Shown: positions 1 through 14,499 of the stretch, one piece after another | Layout: every line of letters begins with the position of its first letter | Numbering within the stretch: position 1 is the first letter of the stretch | Assembly (NCBI RefSeq): GCF_001649575.2 | Contig: NC_051439.1 | Location: forward strand, 15,745,705-15,809,704 | Reading direction: 5' to 3' | DNA length: 64,000 bases | Source of the DNA: Kryptolebias marmoratus | Lineage: Eukaryota > Chordata > Actinopteri > Cyprinodontiformes > Rivulidae | Made by a program: the position numbers and the translations under genes | Notes under the pieces: generated by a model | The model's input: only the letters and a program-made list of their open reading frames with translations | Databases searched by the model: none | Told to the model about the DNA's origin: nothing

Positions 1-938
1 AATCAAAATTAAACGAAATAAACATTTGAAATATATGAGTTTGTATGTAATGTATGAATATAATATACAAGTTTCACTTTTTAAATGGAATTACTGAAAT
101 CAATCTACTTTTTCATGATATTCTAATTTTATGACCAGCACCTGTAGTAAGGAGTAGTCAGTATCTTACCTGCAACAGACAGCAGTCAAATAGATGTCCA
201 TTTAAAGAATCTTTAAGTCAGTTTACAGTCATCAAGTTAACAGTTACTCAAATCAGGGCTCATTAAAAAGTAAATTTCTACTATCTAAAACAACTTTTAC
301 AGCCATTTAAGGAAATGTTGTGCATTTTAACACTTAGTTTTGCATCAGCAAGTTACTTGAATTCATGGGTTCATGGTTCAGTATGGCCAATCTTCAGCAT
401 ACATAACTATATGGTGTAAAATGAATGCTGTGAAACAAAAAATAAAATTTTGATCAGCTTTAAAATTTTAGAGGTTTGAGTTGCTTTGGATGGTGGGAAT
501 TTGCTCTTAAAAAGAACTCAGCTTTAAGTAGCTGTTAGCTCGATTCAGCTATAAAAATTTCTCACAGATTCTTTAAACTGAAATCTTTTTGACTGCCGTC
601 TACAGCATGTTAGATGCTGCTGACTATTAAATACTCTGAACAACCCCACTTCTAACAAAATGAACGGTCTCTTTAAAAAGGACCAGTTTCAAATAATAGA
701 ATGAGAACAGAAATCAGCTCAGCAGCACAAAGCACATCTCCTCCCAGTCACTCACACAATATTTTATAATGAAAACTTTCTTTCCAATAAAAACTTTCTA
801 ATATCCTGTCCCCCGCCTGCTCCAAGAGGTTGGATGTCTCATTTGCAAGTGAGGGCCAGAAGAAGAGACGGCCGCCCAGCAGCCTGTCCGTCAGAAGAGC
901 TCACTGGGGAGAGTGTGTGCCTCAGCTTGAAGGAGTGA

Positions 939-958
939 GTGTGTGTGTGTGTGTGTGT
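939..958. repeat. (GT)10 microsatellite
   Basis: Dinucleotide run inside a relatively GC-rich patch (about 830-1090). Confidence 0.9.
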
Positions 959-2329
959 GCGTTGATTAATATCAGGAGGGCAGGGCAGCGCTCAGGCTGC
1001 GGCTGTCGGTAAGAGGGAGAGAGGACAGTTCTTTTCACTGCCGCTCGGGGAAAAGTCTGCTGGAGGAGAGGGTAATGAGCCAGAAACAGGCTGAGAGACG
1101 GGAAGGGAAGGCTAAGAGCAGAAGAGTGGAGGAGGCACAAGGACAGGACACAACACTCCAACACTGACCTCACACCCTTCACTCTGTGTTTTTCCTTCCC
1201 TTCCCCCTCCCTGCAGAAAGCCAAGCACCACATAGCACTAATTTTTACTTTATAATTTTTTTCTTTCATCATTTCACACTCATTTCTTGCCCCCCCGCCC
1301 GCCATCTCTGTTCTGCTCTACATCACACAGTAACCTGAAAAATACATTTGTATGTGCCTCCATGCACACGGTCACAGGTTAGGCGTACACGCATGCTTGC
1401 ACTCCTTTTCATTCGGTCCTTTTCATTGTGTAAGGTTACATGCACATTATACACTGCACTCTGGAAAAACGCAACAGTTCATTTGGGTTGAATGGTTGAA
1501 AATATCCTGGTTTAACTGCGAATTAAATGCTTTAAAAGGAATGTCACAAATTTTATTATTGTCTGAGAGAAAAGGAAAGTACTGAACTGTGGACTAGATA
1601 AACTGAAAGAGCATGATAGTAAATTTAAACTTGGATTAAAAGGTTGAAAGATTACAAAACTGCCTAAATCTCACCTCAAAATAAATCTAACTTATTAGAA
1701 ATTTTAAAATAACTCAAGTCATAATCTTTTCCAAGGCTTTAATGGTTTCATATTGTAATGAGTCAGTGTTGTGTTTACACTTTGCTTCACTGCCCCCAAG
1801 TGGCCAAAATCATTCAGCTTTGGCTACATTTAATTTAAACTTAAAGGTCTAAAACACCTGCAGTGCTTCATAATTACCTGCAGAAACTCATTTCTGAGGC
1901 CCTGAAAACCCCTGACTATAAGATCTCAAATAATGTCCAAAAAACTAAAAGTCATAGAGGAGTGAGCCACAGGAAAAATTGGTCTCTATGCCTTTTTCAT
2001 AGCAACCAAAGGGAGATGTGGGGTAAACAACAGGCCACAGGTGGGGGTTAAAATGACCACTCACTGTTATAGAAGGGTCATAGTGTCAGGGTCAAGCCAT
2101 ACTGTGTAGGAAAATTACCCTAAAGATAATTTTTTTGTTCTTTAGAGCAGCAGCCACTGTGCTGCGTGTCTTCTTGGAGGGATTGGGCTGTGAGGGGGCT
2201 ATCTGCACAGAAAGGATGCATTCACTAAGACTTATGAGGGATAGTGGCCACAAGGGGTGAGGGGCAGGAAATAACATGAGCAATTTCATAAATGGAAGGG
2301 AGAGGCTGTGACTTCCTAAATTGTCTGTG

Positions 2330-2530
2330 AAAGACAGAGGGAGGCAGCAGCGATGGCAGGGAGAGATGGGGAAGGAGATGACAGAGAGATGGAGGGAGGT
2401 GAGAGTGACGCAAAGTGTGAAAGGGATGGAAGGGAGAAAAGGGGGGTGGCGGTAAATGGATGTAAGTGGTTGAGGGAGGCAGGGGCAAAGTGAGAAGGAG
2501 AGAGGTTGAAGAGATGAAAAGATGTAGAGG
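2330..2530. repeat. Purine-rich tract
   Basis: Strong G+A bias on the plus strand (AGGGAGAGATGGGGAAGGAG and similar), followed by a pyrimidine-rich segment at about 2565-2620. ORFs through it are low-complexity Ser/Pro/His translations and not believed. Confidence 0.7.
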
Positions 2531-4792
2531 GCAGATTTCCCACCAGCTGAGTGAGCACCTCTATTACCCTTTCTCTCTCTCCCTCCTGCCTCTCCCTCCC
2601 CTCCTCTATCTCTGTGTCCTATCAGCCTCAGTGTGGCATCCTCTCACATCAGATTAGCTCCAGCCCTGAGAGACAGTTCCAACTCCTCTGTCAAAGTTAT
2701 TTAAAACACATCCAGTGCTGAGGCCTGTTCTGCTTCCTCCCACCACCCATCCATCCATCTCTCCCTGTGTTCGTCCTTGTCATGGCCCAAACCTAGGCTG
2801 AGGCTGAATCCTTGGCAGCCCAGCTGGGATTCACATCTCCCCATGGCATCAAAAGTCACCATCAATCAAACATGAGGGTGTGGGGGTGGGCCTAGGTGTG
2901 GCAGAAGAGACTGCAGGAGACCCACAGAAATCATAAACCCATGAAACAATGACAAACATGACCTAGATGTTCAGATTGATATTATTTTTAGCATTACAGA
3001 GATGATATCATGTTTGTGATCAGACAAAATAAGTAACTTTGGGAAAGTATTGTGCACTGGCCTGCAAGCTATAGAGGAGTCCTGGGAGTAAGATGAACAG
3101 ATCACGCCATAAGCCATTGTGTCAAGGCTTCATTCCCCCGATGAAGAAAGCAGGTTTGGTGTAGCACGGCCCGGCATGGCTCAGCCCATTTTTTGACAGA
3201 GTAACTATTTGAGCTCTCCAGTCATGGCCTTGGTGATGAATGGCCTCCACTGCCGGGGAAAGAAAGGAAAAGCGGGCCATGGAGCCCTTGGAGGATCAAT
3301 ACGAATGCATGGGAGGACCTGCTTCGCATGTTAAAAACCCAGATCTAGCCCCAGCCCCCGTCCACCCTGCTTACTCTCTCTCAGCTGTCTCTTGCAACAC
3401 TGACGGACAAACCTCTGGGAGCGAGCAGGCAGGGAACTGAGGTTGTGCACGTGAAGGTGCATGTGTTTCTACATGAAGTGTGTCAGCAGGTTTCTAGAGG
3501 GGCTGGCTTGTCAGCAAACTCAAGGTCGACACGGCGCGCAGAAGCTCCAAGACACACACAACTCTGCAAATCCACCCACTGTTGATTCTCTGAAAGGGGC
3601 CACACTGTGACATGGTAATTCAGAGGTGTCTAAGACGATGGATATCCTATTAATGAGCCCCAAAACAATGACTAGACTAATGAGCTTATAATGGGAATAT
3701 TGAATGCATGGGAATGGGATTGGGCCTTGTGTGAGCCAAGAAAGAGGCCATTGAATGAGAGCCAGTGCACAAGGGCTAGAGGGCTCAAAGCTTGAGATGA
3801 ATACAAACTGCGAGGGGCGAAGCAGAGGCAGTAGGGGTAAGGCTGCACAGTCAACCCAAATCAATACACCCCTACCCGCCTTGCCTCATTGGGTCTGTGA
3901 TATATGAGATCAGGCAGCTTTTCCGAGCATAAATAACATGAAAATCATACAAATTATAAAAAAGGTAGAATAGACAGAGATCTATTTATTTGGTGACACT
4001 ATAGTTCACCCAAGATAAGTTAGAAGAGACCGACTGTTACCCTATTGTACGCTGAGATATGATTCAGCCTCTGTTTGCAAATTAATGAAATAATCTTAGA
4101 TCTAAAGGGGCCAAGAAGTGAATAAAAAAAGTAGAGAATGGTATGCCGGGATTGGCCAGCAGCTGAAAAAGGAATTACAGTCCAATTGCTATGTCTTATT
4201 CTGGCCCTTAATGCTGTCGGGACCCTTTGCTGCAAGCCGAGCAGCCCCTCCGTGTGATTTGATTCCATTTGGAGAGTCTTATTTTCCTCTTGATCTCACA
4301 CATTAAGGACCTTGCTATTCACCAGAGCAGGAAAAAGAGGGAGGACAGTCAGAGCAATGGGATGGATTAGCACACAGCTGTTGAGACCAAGCAGGTCAAC
4401 GTTTTAAATCTGTAGTCCTGTCCGGTTAAATCTGCTGGCCTGTACTTCAGAGACACTTGTGTATAAAGGGATGAATAACTCTGAGCAAGATGGTAGGGAA
4501 TAAAACAAAACCCTTGGACTCAAAGGGGTAAGAAGTCACACTAGTGGAAATAGACGTTAAGTTAGATAATCCATATAAGTGGTCTGAAAACCACAGAGGC
4601 CACATGAGAAGGATCTATGTGTGGAACAGCTGTCTGGACCTAAAGTTTCTAAAGAAAACCACTTCCTGAAACATTTTCTGAACAATAAAATACACAATCT
4701 TTACTATACAAGACAGTTTAAGACTGATCTTAAACTCCATCCTGTTGCATCAAATCTATGCTGACCTTCTGCGGACAGATGTCCCTGCTTTT

Positions 4793-4794
<2 letters not shown>

Positions 4795-4841
<47 letters not shown>

Positions 4842-4848
4842 GTGTGTG
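4795..4848. repeat. (TG)n microsatellite
   Basis: Interrupted TG repeat of about 54 bp with GGG interruptions; the longest dinucleotide run in the first 20 kb. Confidence 0.95.
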
Positions 4849-6041
4849 GATGCGTGCAATGCTGTGGTAAGGGATGGAACGGTACCAACAGTACATGTCT
4901 GCCCAGAGAGCAGCCAGCCAATTATCCCTCTTAATTATCTATTGACGAGATGGAATTGATGTTTTTGGAGCGCTGATTGGATAATCAGAAATGTTGGCCA
5001 CAGTTATTCTCCTTGGCTGGTCTCACTCATCTGTCCGATCTGGTCTCCTTGTTTTGATAATTTGCTCGGTTTCACAACATATTCCTGCTGAGCAAAAACC
5101 TCACAATTAAAAAGGAAAGCAAAACAGAGGACGTTTCATTTTGCTTTTGCACGTGTTGCTTGTGTTTAGTTAAATCCATCACAGGACTTTCCAAATGTTT
5201 TCACGAGCACAAATGGTAACCGTTCCCATCCAGCTTTATTGATTAACTTCCACCTTTATTTGTAGACAAACATGCATCTTATGGGGGCTCCATTTCCAAA
5301 CCCACCTGGGGCTGAATGACAGAACTTAGTGACACTGTTTGCTACCCTTTCTCCTCTTTCATATCAGCAGCCAATTTTCTTTAAATTCTTCAGGAGCGCC
5401 TTCTGGCGCTGGCCCAGGCAGAAACCAGGAGCAGGAGAGCATGAGACATGAGTGACACTGATTGTGCCTCTTCTAATTAAACCCTACCTGACCTTAGTGT
5501 CGGGACATCATTAGTTCTCCCTCGTAATCATCACACAGCAGCAATTACATTCTGTTTAGCCCCATTTGCATTTCACAAGATTTCCTCGAACAATCAAAGT
5601 CAGACTGGGAAAAGAGGCAGAAGCCAAATAAAGCATGGACTCTTAAAACGGCAGGAAGATTCAATTTCACAACACTACAGAGCAACTGACTGTTGCTAAA
5701 TATCATGGGAGGACTGAGAGTGAAAGGTTAAACAGGCTGAAACAGAGAATAGTCTGACACCACTTTCCCATACAGCATTAATGCTATCCATATGTTTTCT
5801 GTAGGGAGAGGAATGTACATCCTTTTCTGGGCAAAAGAAAAAAAAATACAAAAAAAACTTCAACTTCGTGTCCTTTAAAGTTTTAAATTCTGCTACCCAC
5901 CACAAATGGGTTTCTGATAAAAATTGCTCCTTCAATTTTGTACCGTAGAAAGATGGAAGAGAAACTAAAAATAACCACTCTCCAGAATACTCAACGGCAG
6001 CAAGCATACATCTCCCCACTTATAGAAAGCGTGCTACATAA

Positions 6042-6058
6042 AACACACACACACACAC
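6042..6058. repeat. (AC)n microsatellite
   Basis: Short AC run, interrupted and resumed to about 6069. Confidence 0.85.
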
Positions 6059-8780
6059 GCAAACACACACCAGTGCAGAATAGAGTCATCTCTGTAAGTA
6101 TGTACTTCAGGGAAAGTGCACAAGGGCAGATTCTCCATCTGCATTGTGGGTGACAGCGGGGGTTGTGCTGGAGTGGCGTTTCTTTCCCAGAGATGCCGTT
6201 GACACAGAAACACTCATACGTCACAGACATGAAAGAGGGCCCTCTGAAAGCTCGTATGCACAGTTGGCACTTGAACAAGCCGAAGGAGACCTTTTTCTAC
6301 CAGCTCGTCTCATGCATCTGCTGCTACCAAATCTGACAACAGCAGCAGAATAAGGTCGTCGTGTTAAGATGAGAATTATGCCGACGAATACCCCGGGGGG
6401 CTTCCTGCTTCCTTGGCAGTAAATAATCGGACAAGCATTCACGTATTCCTTCTCCAAACAGAAATGTTTCCAGTACAGCTGCGTCCACTACAGTAATGCA
6501 AAATAACAGAAAGAAAAGTACAGAAATATTTTGCAGCATCTGCTCAGAAACATCAATGAGATGCACTCAAATGTCAAACAAGGTTACCTTGCTAAGATAC
6601 ATTAAGATGAACTCACTTGCTTATAAAGTATTTAGGACAAGGTTATACTTTCAAGACCATGAAGCAAGGCAGCTCGACCAGAGAGAAAAGGTTCTGAACA
6701 TCAATAAAACAACACTCAGCAGGTGTTTTAAAGATCTGCTCACATTAGTGGTACCCAGTAACAGTTCATAATTACAGGTAAGGTTCACTCAGTGTGCCAA
6801 AAAGCACTAATGTAGATAAATCAATGCCACATGCAGATCTCCATTGATTTAAGCCACACATCTGCTGCTGAACAGTATATGAAGCGGCTCATCATACTTT
6901 TAAAAACACATCTACTTGCTGGTGGCTACGAATGAATTTTTTCTTGTGATTAAAACACTTAAAACAAGAAAGGCCTTCACCAAAGAAGTCCAATGCAGAG
7001 AAATAAAATGAAGGAACTGAGGGTCCATAAGTGCAACCCACAAACTTTGGCCACTCAAAGACAAATGCATCAGTAGTAGCACTCTTAAAGTATTGATACA
7101 GGAAGTTGTATGAAACTACTTTAAATAAAAATCCATCACAAAATTACTGATGCAGAAGGGAGTGAATGGTACACATTTAGGAACGCAACAAAGTTATTTT
7201 AATTAAATTCATCAGTAAACGTCCACATTAAGACAATTACCTTTGAATTTTTAAATATTTTTGAAAAATGTATTTATTGTAATAGCTTTCAACATTTAAA
7301 TGAACTGGTAACTTGAGTAACTCAAGTTTTTTGTTGTTGTTTTTTAACCATAATACCTGTGATAAGAAAAGTAATTTACACCACATCGAAATACTGTTAC
7401 AAGTCAAAGTATTGTGCTCTACTGTATGTTTAAGTCAAAGAATAAACTGTGTAGAAGGCTGTAAAACTAGACTTAGCTGAATTGAAACCTCTGGAATCCC
7501 AATTATTTTTATTAATCAGTTTCCTGTAAAAATTTAGAGAAGAAAATTGTTAAAGTTGTAGTTTTTTTGTTGGTTGACTAATAATTATGTTGATTGTTTC
7601 AACTGGAATTGTTGGAGGTCAATTTTTATACTTTTTTATACTTTTGTTTTGTATGGTTTTATGTTTTTTCTCTAAGTTGAGCTAAAAAAGAAGCAGAAAC
7701 CAACAAACAAAAAGCTCAAACCAAATTTGTGAAAGGTCTATAGTACTCATTGTAGTGAAAATTACCACCTCCTTTTTCTTTCTTTCCCCTTATTGTTCTA
7801 ATTTTCAGTTTTTGATTACTAAGCTGTTTAAAACAATGTTTGTTTTCTATGTCTTTTTGCTAATCCTAAACAGAGGAAATGAAAAACATACTAAACATCA
7901 GCTCAGGACTCAGGAGGTTAAAACAAATATGACTAACACACATTAAACATTCAGTACATTTTTTATGGTTTAAGTCATAATGAATATATTCAATTAATAA
8001 ATCAACTCTCTAAATTGATGTTGGGTCATTAATATTATTGAAATAATTAAATATTTGTCAATTCTTTTGGTTCATCCTTTGCTGCACGTGATGTGAACAG
8101 CACGGCTCATAATGTATAGCTAATAACTGACAGTTATTACAATGATAACGATAATAAAAACTAAATTAGAACAAGAGAAATGAAGGCTGCTCAGTGACAC
8201 AGAAAATGATCTTTTTTTTTTCCTTCTGTATTCTCATACAACTACATGAGCCAACCCACTATCATATCTAAAAGGGGAGTAATAACTTGAGAATAATCCC
8301 AAATTGGATCACATCAAGCGTTTTGTTAAAAAGGAATCTGGATAATCACAAAAAAGGGAACACAGAAGGACAGCTGACCATCAGGAAGTAAAAGCTTCAT
8401 GTATTTAAGTTAAGTATAAAATGTTGGGTCCAAAAAAAAAAGACTGAAGTTTAAGTGTCATAAAATGAACAAAAATAATGTTCATTTTCATAGGTTCAAA
8501 ATTATTTTTTAAACTTCACTGAGTCACATTCAGCTATACAATAAAACTAGCCTTTAAAAAAACTGCAATTACTCCTTGAGGAAATTAATCACATAAAGGA
8601 AAACTGTGATAAGAACAGCTACCAGGTTATTACAGCACGCCGTGTTCATTGTGGATAAAAACTTACTTCATCAGAAAGGAACAAAGTGCATTCTGGAGCC
8701 AGATTTCACATTAAGGCAATTTAAAATATTCCAGACTGCCCAATTTAGGGGCTGAACTTCTGTGCAACTTAATTTGACAA

Positions 8781-9160
8781 GATTAATTATACAATTAAAT
8801 CCCAACTTCTCTCAATTATGTGGAGAAATACTGCTTGTCTTCTCAGGCCGACCCTTCACCTCTGCCGAGGCGAGGTACCTGATAAGCATAATTTTCAACA
8901 GGAGCAGAAGAAATTGCTGCCTATTTTGTTGCCGCGCTAGACTCAGCACATTATAGTTCTTAATTGCTGACAGACTTTGTAAATGTGCCCTTGACATGGA
9001 AAAGGGAAATGTTATGCCATTCACTCGCACGTTACTGAACGTGCAGGAGCTTGCTGCTGATTGACAGGACAATCCACTCAATCAAAAGACTTAATTGTGT
9101 GCCAATTGATTCTGTAATTACAATTGGCAGTCTTGCCACTTCTGTTTCATTGATTTATCA
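8781..9160. promoter_or_regulatory. Conserved-non-coding-element-like block
   Basis: Complex, non-repetitive AT-rich sequence with many homeodomain/POU-type motifs (AATTA, TTAATTG, ATAATT) and no ORF that looks coding. Texture typical of developmental enhancers, but conservation cannot be seen from one sequence. Confidence 0.3.
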
Positions 9161-9885
9161 TCTGTGAAGAGCAAAGACTTAATGACATAATTTGGTTTTA
9201 GCATCGGAGAAGTCAGTGTTTTCTCCTGTCATTTAGGAGACCAGCACAACTATACAGTTCTTAAAATCTTTGTTTTGCATATTTCAGTCTCAGTTTAAAA
9301 CAATTTGCTGTCATTTATCTTATCATAATACACATTTCCTCATATGGATTGGGGGAAAAAACTAATAAATTGAAAAATAATACAATTTATGACACATTTT
9401 CAGCCCCAAAATGAAGACTGTTTGCTAAGAAAATTGCCTATAGACCAATGACACAGGAATATGACTAAGGACAGGTATTTAAATAGGACAAAACAAAAAC
9501 AACAAACAAACAGCAACACTTTAAGATACCAAAAAGTGCCGTAGCTGCTATCGTTCTGAAATGAAAAACTAAAATTATGATTAAAAATTAGCAAAACATT
9601 TCAAATTGTGTCTTTGCTTTGCAGCTGTAGATTATATTGTGCTGATCGATGAAGAGAAATAAGTTGATTTGACGTAAATATGAGAAAACGTGAAGCTTTT
9701 CACTCAGCAGCAGCGTATTTCAGTGAAATGACAGTTTGGTTACTGAGCACTAAAATGGCAGAAATCAGCCAGGTATAAACGTATTCTTCAAGTGTCCTTT
9801 TATAATCTATTATACTCTTTACAGCTACATTAGAAATGCGCTGACAGTCAGGATGTAAGGCCACTACTAACCCCCACTCATGTTC

Positions 9886-9917
<32 letters not shown>

Positions 9918-10619
9918 TGTCGAGGCTAAGAGCTGAAGCAGCAGGACTGGGTTACAAAGAGCAGGTGGGCTCATTCTCCTCGACAAGCAGCCACTATCAG
10001 AGTGAAAGAGGAAAACTACAAGGGATAGGTGTTAAACTCGTTTCAAAGACCTTCAGAATCCCACCTTCTAGCCTCTCTCTCTCCATGCCATCATTGTATT
10101 CGCCCTCCCTCCGCTCCCTACAGAGGAGAGGGGAAGAAAGGGGGGAAATGGCATACTTGACCTTAATCTGCCCAGGAGTGAATTTCAGAGTGATGACATG
10201 CTACCTCAAAGGTAAAGGCCAATTGTTTCTTTTCTACCTTGTCTAAGAGCCAATTTACACACCCCGAGGAGTTTTTTCTCCTCTCAATGCTGTGAACAAT
10301 TTCAGATTCTGAGCTGTTGTTTTTGATTCATTTGTGCCGTTTTTCATGAAGGACTAATGTCAAATATTAAAGTGGTATTTTAGGCACTAACATGTGTGTG
10401 TCAGAATGTATTTTGCTTTCCGTAACTGTAATAGTAAGTTATAAAATGAATCTCAGAAGCAGAAAGACATTCTACGCCCTGAAAATCTGCATAAAATTCA
10501 GAACTTGAACTGATCGCAATGACTCAAAAACAAGATGATGCTATAATTAAAAATTTTGTTTATCCCAAACACACATTTTGAGCTCTGCACATTGTGCAAT
10601 AATTTCACTTAAACCTTTG

Positions 10620-10950
10620 GCATTAACCAGCCACATAGCTCACGAACCACTTGGATAGATTTTAGTGAAACTTTCAGAAAGTATTCATTTGATATACATC
10701 TACAAATCGTTAAAATTTGGAGTCAACCCAGTTAATCAACAAAAATGGCTTTAACTCATTCAAATTCATCCATAATGAGATACATTTGGTGTGGTAGTAG
10801 CTGAAAGTCCTCCTCAACACACATATGCACTAATAGATCACTCAAAATGTAATTTACAAGGTTTGACCAAAGTGACGAGAACTCTATCATAAGGGGATTT
10901 TAGTTTAAGAAATTTGACATAAAACACGGCGGGTGATATTCATTCCTTCG
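10620..10950 (+). repeat. Interspersed repeat family R1, copy A
   Basis: Contains the family core GGTGTGGTAGTAGCTGA (10788-10804), then a CAACACACATA / CACTAATAGATC stretch and a TTTTAGTTTAA motif before the 3' part. Shared with copies at 13985-14185, 17275-17570 and 19003-19160. Confidence 0.65.
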
Positions 10951-13052
10951 AGGGCTACTGACATTTAATTATAAAAGAAAGCATCCCCTTTTTATTGTGT
11001 CTGAAGGAGCTCTTCAAACTCTGTTGGTTGAATGTTATCCCTACGAGAATTAATTCATGTACTCTTTAAAGTATTTTATTGCCATTCCTAATGCATTAAA
11101 ATAAAGTGTAAGAAAACCATTTCTTCTGTACAAAAAGTGCATAACAAAGACAAATCAGAACAATAAGTACAAAGTAAATGCTAAAACTAGAACATGCTCC
11201 CAGTATAGGATGGAATTATTAATTTAATTGAAGAAATGCCTGTGTCTCGTATATCCATAAAGTGCGTTCAGTTATAACAAAATCATCTTTCTATCAGGAA
11301 ATCAGTGGCTTAAAATATCTTCTGCTGGACACAAAACCCCACATAGCTGGGCTTTTACCTCCTGTTATATAATTGTACTATGATATAATAAAACATAGCT
11401 TTTAGTCAATGTATACATGGGAGAAATATTCTTCACATTTTATGAAAAATGTTCAACTTCACCCTTAAATATATAAACAACCTGCAAATGAATGAACCAA
11501 CTGTAAAGCCCAGGGGCTCATTCGTTTAAAATACAGTTATTTTAACTCAGCCCCTGGCAGACTGTCATGTTACTTTAGTCTTCCTATCAGAGGTACAAAT
11601 GTACCCAGAGAAAAAGCTCATGAAGGTATGTTTTCCTTCAATAAGTTTCCATTTCCCTCAGCAAGCCTCTAGAAAGAGTCTGATGTGATTTACTTTATCA
11701 TCGAGGCCACATCAGCATAATGCACAGAAGTGCATCCATTTCCCAAAATACACACACAGCAAAATATCATCATCACGGCAAGATGAAAAACAGCTCAGGC
11801 TTTCTCAGAAAGCCACACAATCCTCTGTCACATTTGCCAAGTGCTCGTATAGAACAGTCAGAATGTGATGCATATTTAACGCTGTATAAAGGCAGAGAAA
11901 TTAACCATGAGACGAGTCTTTTGCCGAGCCAGCACGCGCCATGAATTAATAATTTGGACAGAAGTTATTAACGTATTTGTTAACAGTAAATATTCGGTAT
12001 GTGTCCCCGAGAGCAGGACTTTTTAATAATTCTGGATTTTTAAAGTTTAATGTTTAGCTTCGTTCTAGAAACAATGGCATCAGCTGTAATTGATTCTTCT
12101 GGCACGGAGTAATTATGATGGCTGTGTCTAAGCGAAGTCTCATCCACTTTGGCCCTGGGTGATGGGGGAGAAAGCGAGGAGAGAAAGAGATTTAACAGAC
12201 AAAGCTTGAAGACGCAGGTTTGTGTATCTCGACTGCCTGACTGTCATGGGAATCACCTCCGACTCCGAGCTATTCATCTTCTAACCACTTTGTTTTTTTT
12301 TTTTTTTATACCAATTCATTCCACTATTTCTACTGGATTTGAAAAGTTAGATGGCTTGAGATTGATAAACCCTTTCAGCATTACTCCATCCTTATATCAC
12401 TCCTCAGGCCTCTCCTACATCTTCGCCCCTGAAAGTGCCTTGTTGCTTGCAGGTCACTATGCCAACAGCAGCAGGCAAAGTCCATCTCAGCAGGGAGCCA
12501 CTTAATCCATCAGGGCAGAGTGTTAATTACTCACACATTCATGAGACTCTGAAGCAAAGCTGGGCTGGCAGACCCCGCCTGTGGTCCTCGACAGGGAATG
12601 ATGATGCAACCATGTGCGCAGGTTTTGTTTCAATCTGCAGGCAAAAAGTCAGACATGTTGTCTGACCAGCAAGGCCAACAAATGGCTTGTAGTCAGAAGA
12701 AGGAGAAGACTAGGAGAAAAAACAAACGCACATGACAGAATCCCCCCCTCAGGTAAAGATGCACGGTGGGATTCCCCATGGGTCGGAAAGACATCACTTC
12801 CGGAAGGAAAAAAATGCCAGTCGTCTAGTAGTTCAAGTCTCCAGCCAGAACACAAACACAGAGACACACATAGAGTCCTATCTGGAAAGGCATAGCAGGT
12901 CCCGGTTACAGCTGCTCTCCCCCACCTCGGGAGGAATTGCTTCTATTTGGCCTGTCACTTTTGCCAGGGCCACTGTGGCTTTTCTCATTTGTCAGAGAGC
13001 GAGGGGATCCTCTGGCACTCATGGCTAATCTGGAGCCACAGGCTAGAGGAGG

Positions 13053-13073
13053 CACACACACACACACACACAC
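13053..13073. repeat. (CA)n microsatellite
   Basis: Uninterrupted CA run of 21 bp in intergenic DNA. Confidence 0.9.
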
Positions 13074-13984
13074 GGTCCTTTCTCAGATACTGGTTCACAG
13101 TGGTCTTTTTTTTAAACTCACTCCAAACAGAGTGTGGACAACAGCAGCAAACACAAATGACACAGAGGTTTGCACTTTATCAATGTCAAACATACAACTT
13201 ATTAGATTTTTTTTACCCCCACTTCTTTTTAGGCTCAAACCCAACTGGTCAAGTTTGTACCAATTCTGGATTTATGAGGGGGAAAAATGACTATAAGTGT
13301 GACAATGATTTCTAAGCTGATCATGCATGCTTGCACAGATCAGTTAGAACTTGATTAAAAATATCTATAAAGTCTCTGAGAAGGGCACTGAGGTCCAGAT
13401 GAACTTGCAGTTTCCTGTATCCATGCATGGACATATTAGGATATATATTGGGGATAATTACAGCACAACAGCCTTGCATTACTGCCTGAGAGCCAGCTCT
13501 GAAAGAACGGAGCAGTCCAATTAAAGAACTGTCACACGTGGCTTTAAGGGAAACATGGCCAACATGCTGTGCCAAAACCGATCCCATCATTAGAAGCTGC
13601 CGCTGCTTTGAGGTGCAGATGCTTTCAAGTCTCTCTTTCAGTCGGCTTCCTCTGCAATCAACAGGTGATGGTACGAGTAACTACCACTATCCAGCTACGT
13701 GTGAGATCCAGACAAAATAAAAAAAATATAATCACAAGTATATCTATATACATACATGTGTATTCCAAAAGGTATTTTAAGAGCAGTTTGCTTTCCAACA
13801 ACAAAGGAAATTTAATCTCTCTGCATTCAGATACACAAGTTTGAAACAAGTTGGGGCTACAACCCAATAATGACCAATAAATATATATTTATCTCTGAAT
13901 GTGAGCTGCTTTTTGTTTCTATCCATACATCATCATTTGGTTCAAGTTTGACCAATTTTTACCTTTTAATCACATTTTTTTAAA

Positions 13985-14185
13985 TGACTCAGCTACTACC
14001 ACACCAGACTTTAAGCTCAGTGTTGGTAAATTTGACGATTACAGCCCTTTTTGATTTAGCTAAGGTCAGTTAGCTGCGGCAGCCATCTTGAACTGGCTTT
14101 ACCCCCAAAACTAACCAGTTGTAGAGGTACATCCAGTGATTACTTTCTGAAAGTATCAAAATCCTCCCATGAAATATTTTACAGA
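13985..14185 (-). repeat. Interspersed repeat family R1, copy B (5' part)
   Basis: Reverse complement carries the core GGTGTGGTAGTAGCTGA (14005-13989), AAGATGGCTGCCGCAGCTAA and ACTGACCTTA, matching copy C, plus a TGGATGTACCTCTACAACTG segment upstream. Confidence 0.65.
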
Positions 14186-14499
14186 TAAACACACACAAAT
14201 AAAAACATTACAGTATCACTATCGCTATTAACATCTAAACATATAGGTTTTATTTTTTAGGAAAAATAGACTTTTGCAAGTATCTAATTTACTGTTTTGA
14301 ATGGATTTTATAGCACAAGAAGTTTTTTTTTTTTTTTTACCTCCAAACACATTAATATTTTTAGTCATTAAACCAAGTGATTATTAACTTTGCATTGATC
14401 AAAGTTTCATTTTGAACTTATAAATCACTCTGACACATTTCAGAAAATTTCTTTTGAATGATGGTGGCAACTTTTTAAGTATTTCTGACAAACTTAATG

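Larger units (their letters stand above)
1..8780. other. Intergenic DNA, no gene supported
   Basis: Apart from the microsatellites and purine-rich tract listed separately, I see only AT-rich unique DNA. Stretches near 3600-3760, 4020-4310, 4920-5060 and 5370-5630 have an enhancer-like texture. The moderately GC-rich patch at 800-1100 has no recognisable exon. Confidence 0.6.

Noticed and set aside
922..1305. 127-residue minus-strand ORF overlapping the GT microsatellite
   Set aside because: Translation is low-complexity Ser/Leu plus a His-Thr run from the microsatellite; no family resemblance.
2225..2558. Overlapping minus-strand ORFs rich in Pro, Ser and His
   Set aside because: They are the pyrimidine strand of the purine-rich tract; overlapping frames all stay open because the tract lacks stops.
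3240..3440. Plus-strand 66-residue ORF (MASTAGERKEKRAMEPLEDQ start)
   Set aside because: No recognised domain and no supporting splice or promoter signal; the length is expected by chance.
12149..13315. Run of overlapping plus-strand ORFs of 76-122 residues
   Set aside because: Several frames are open at once through a locally GC-richer, microsatellite-bearing stretch; none resembles a known protein.
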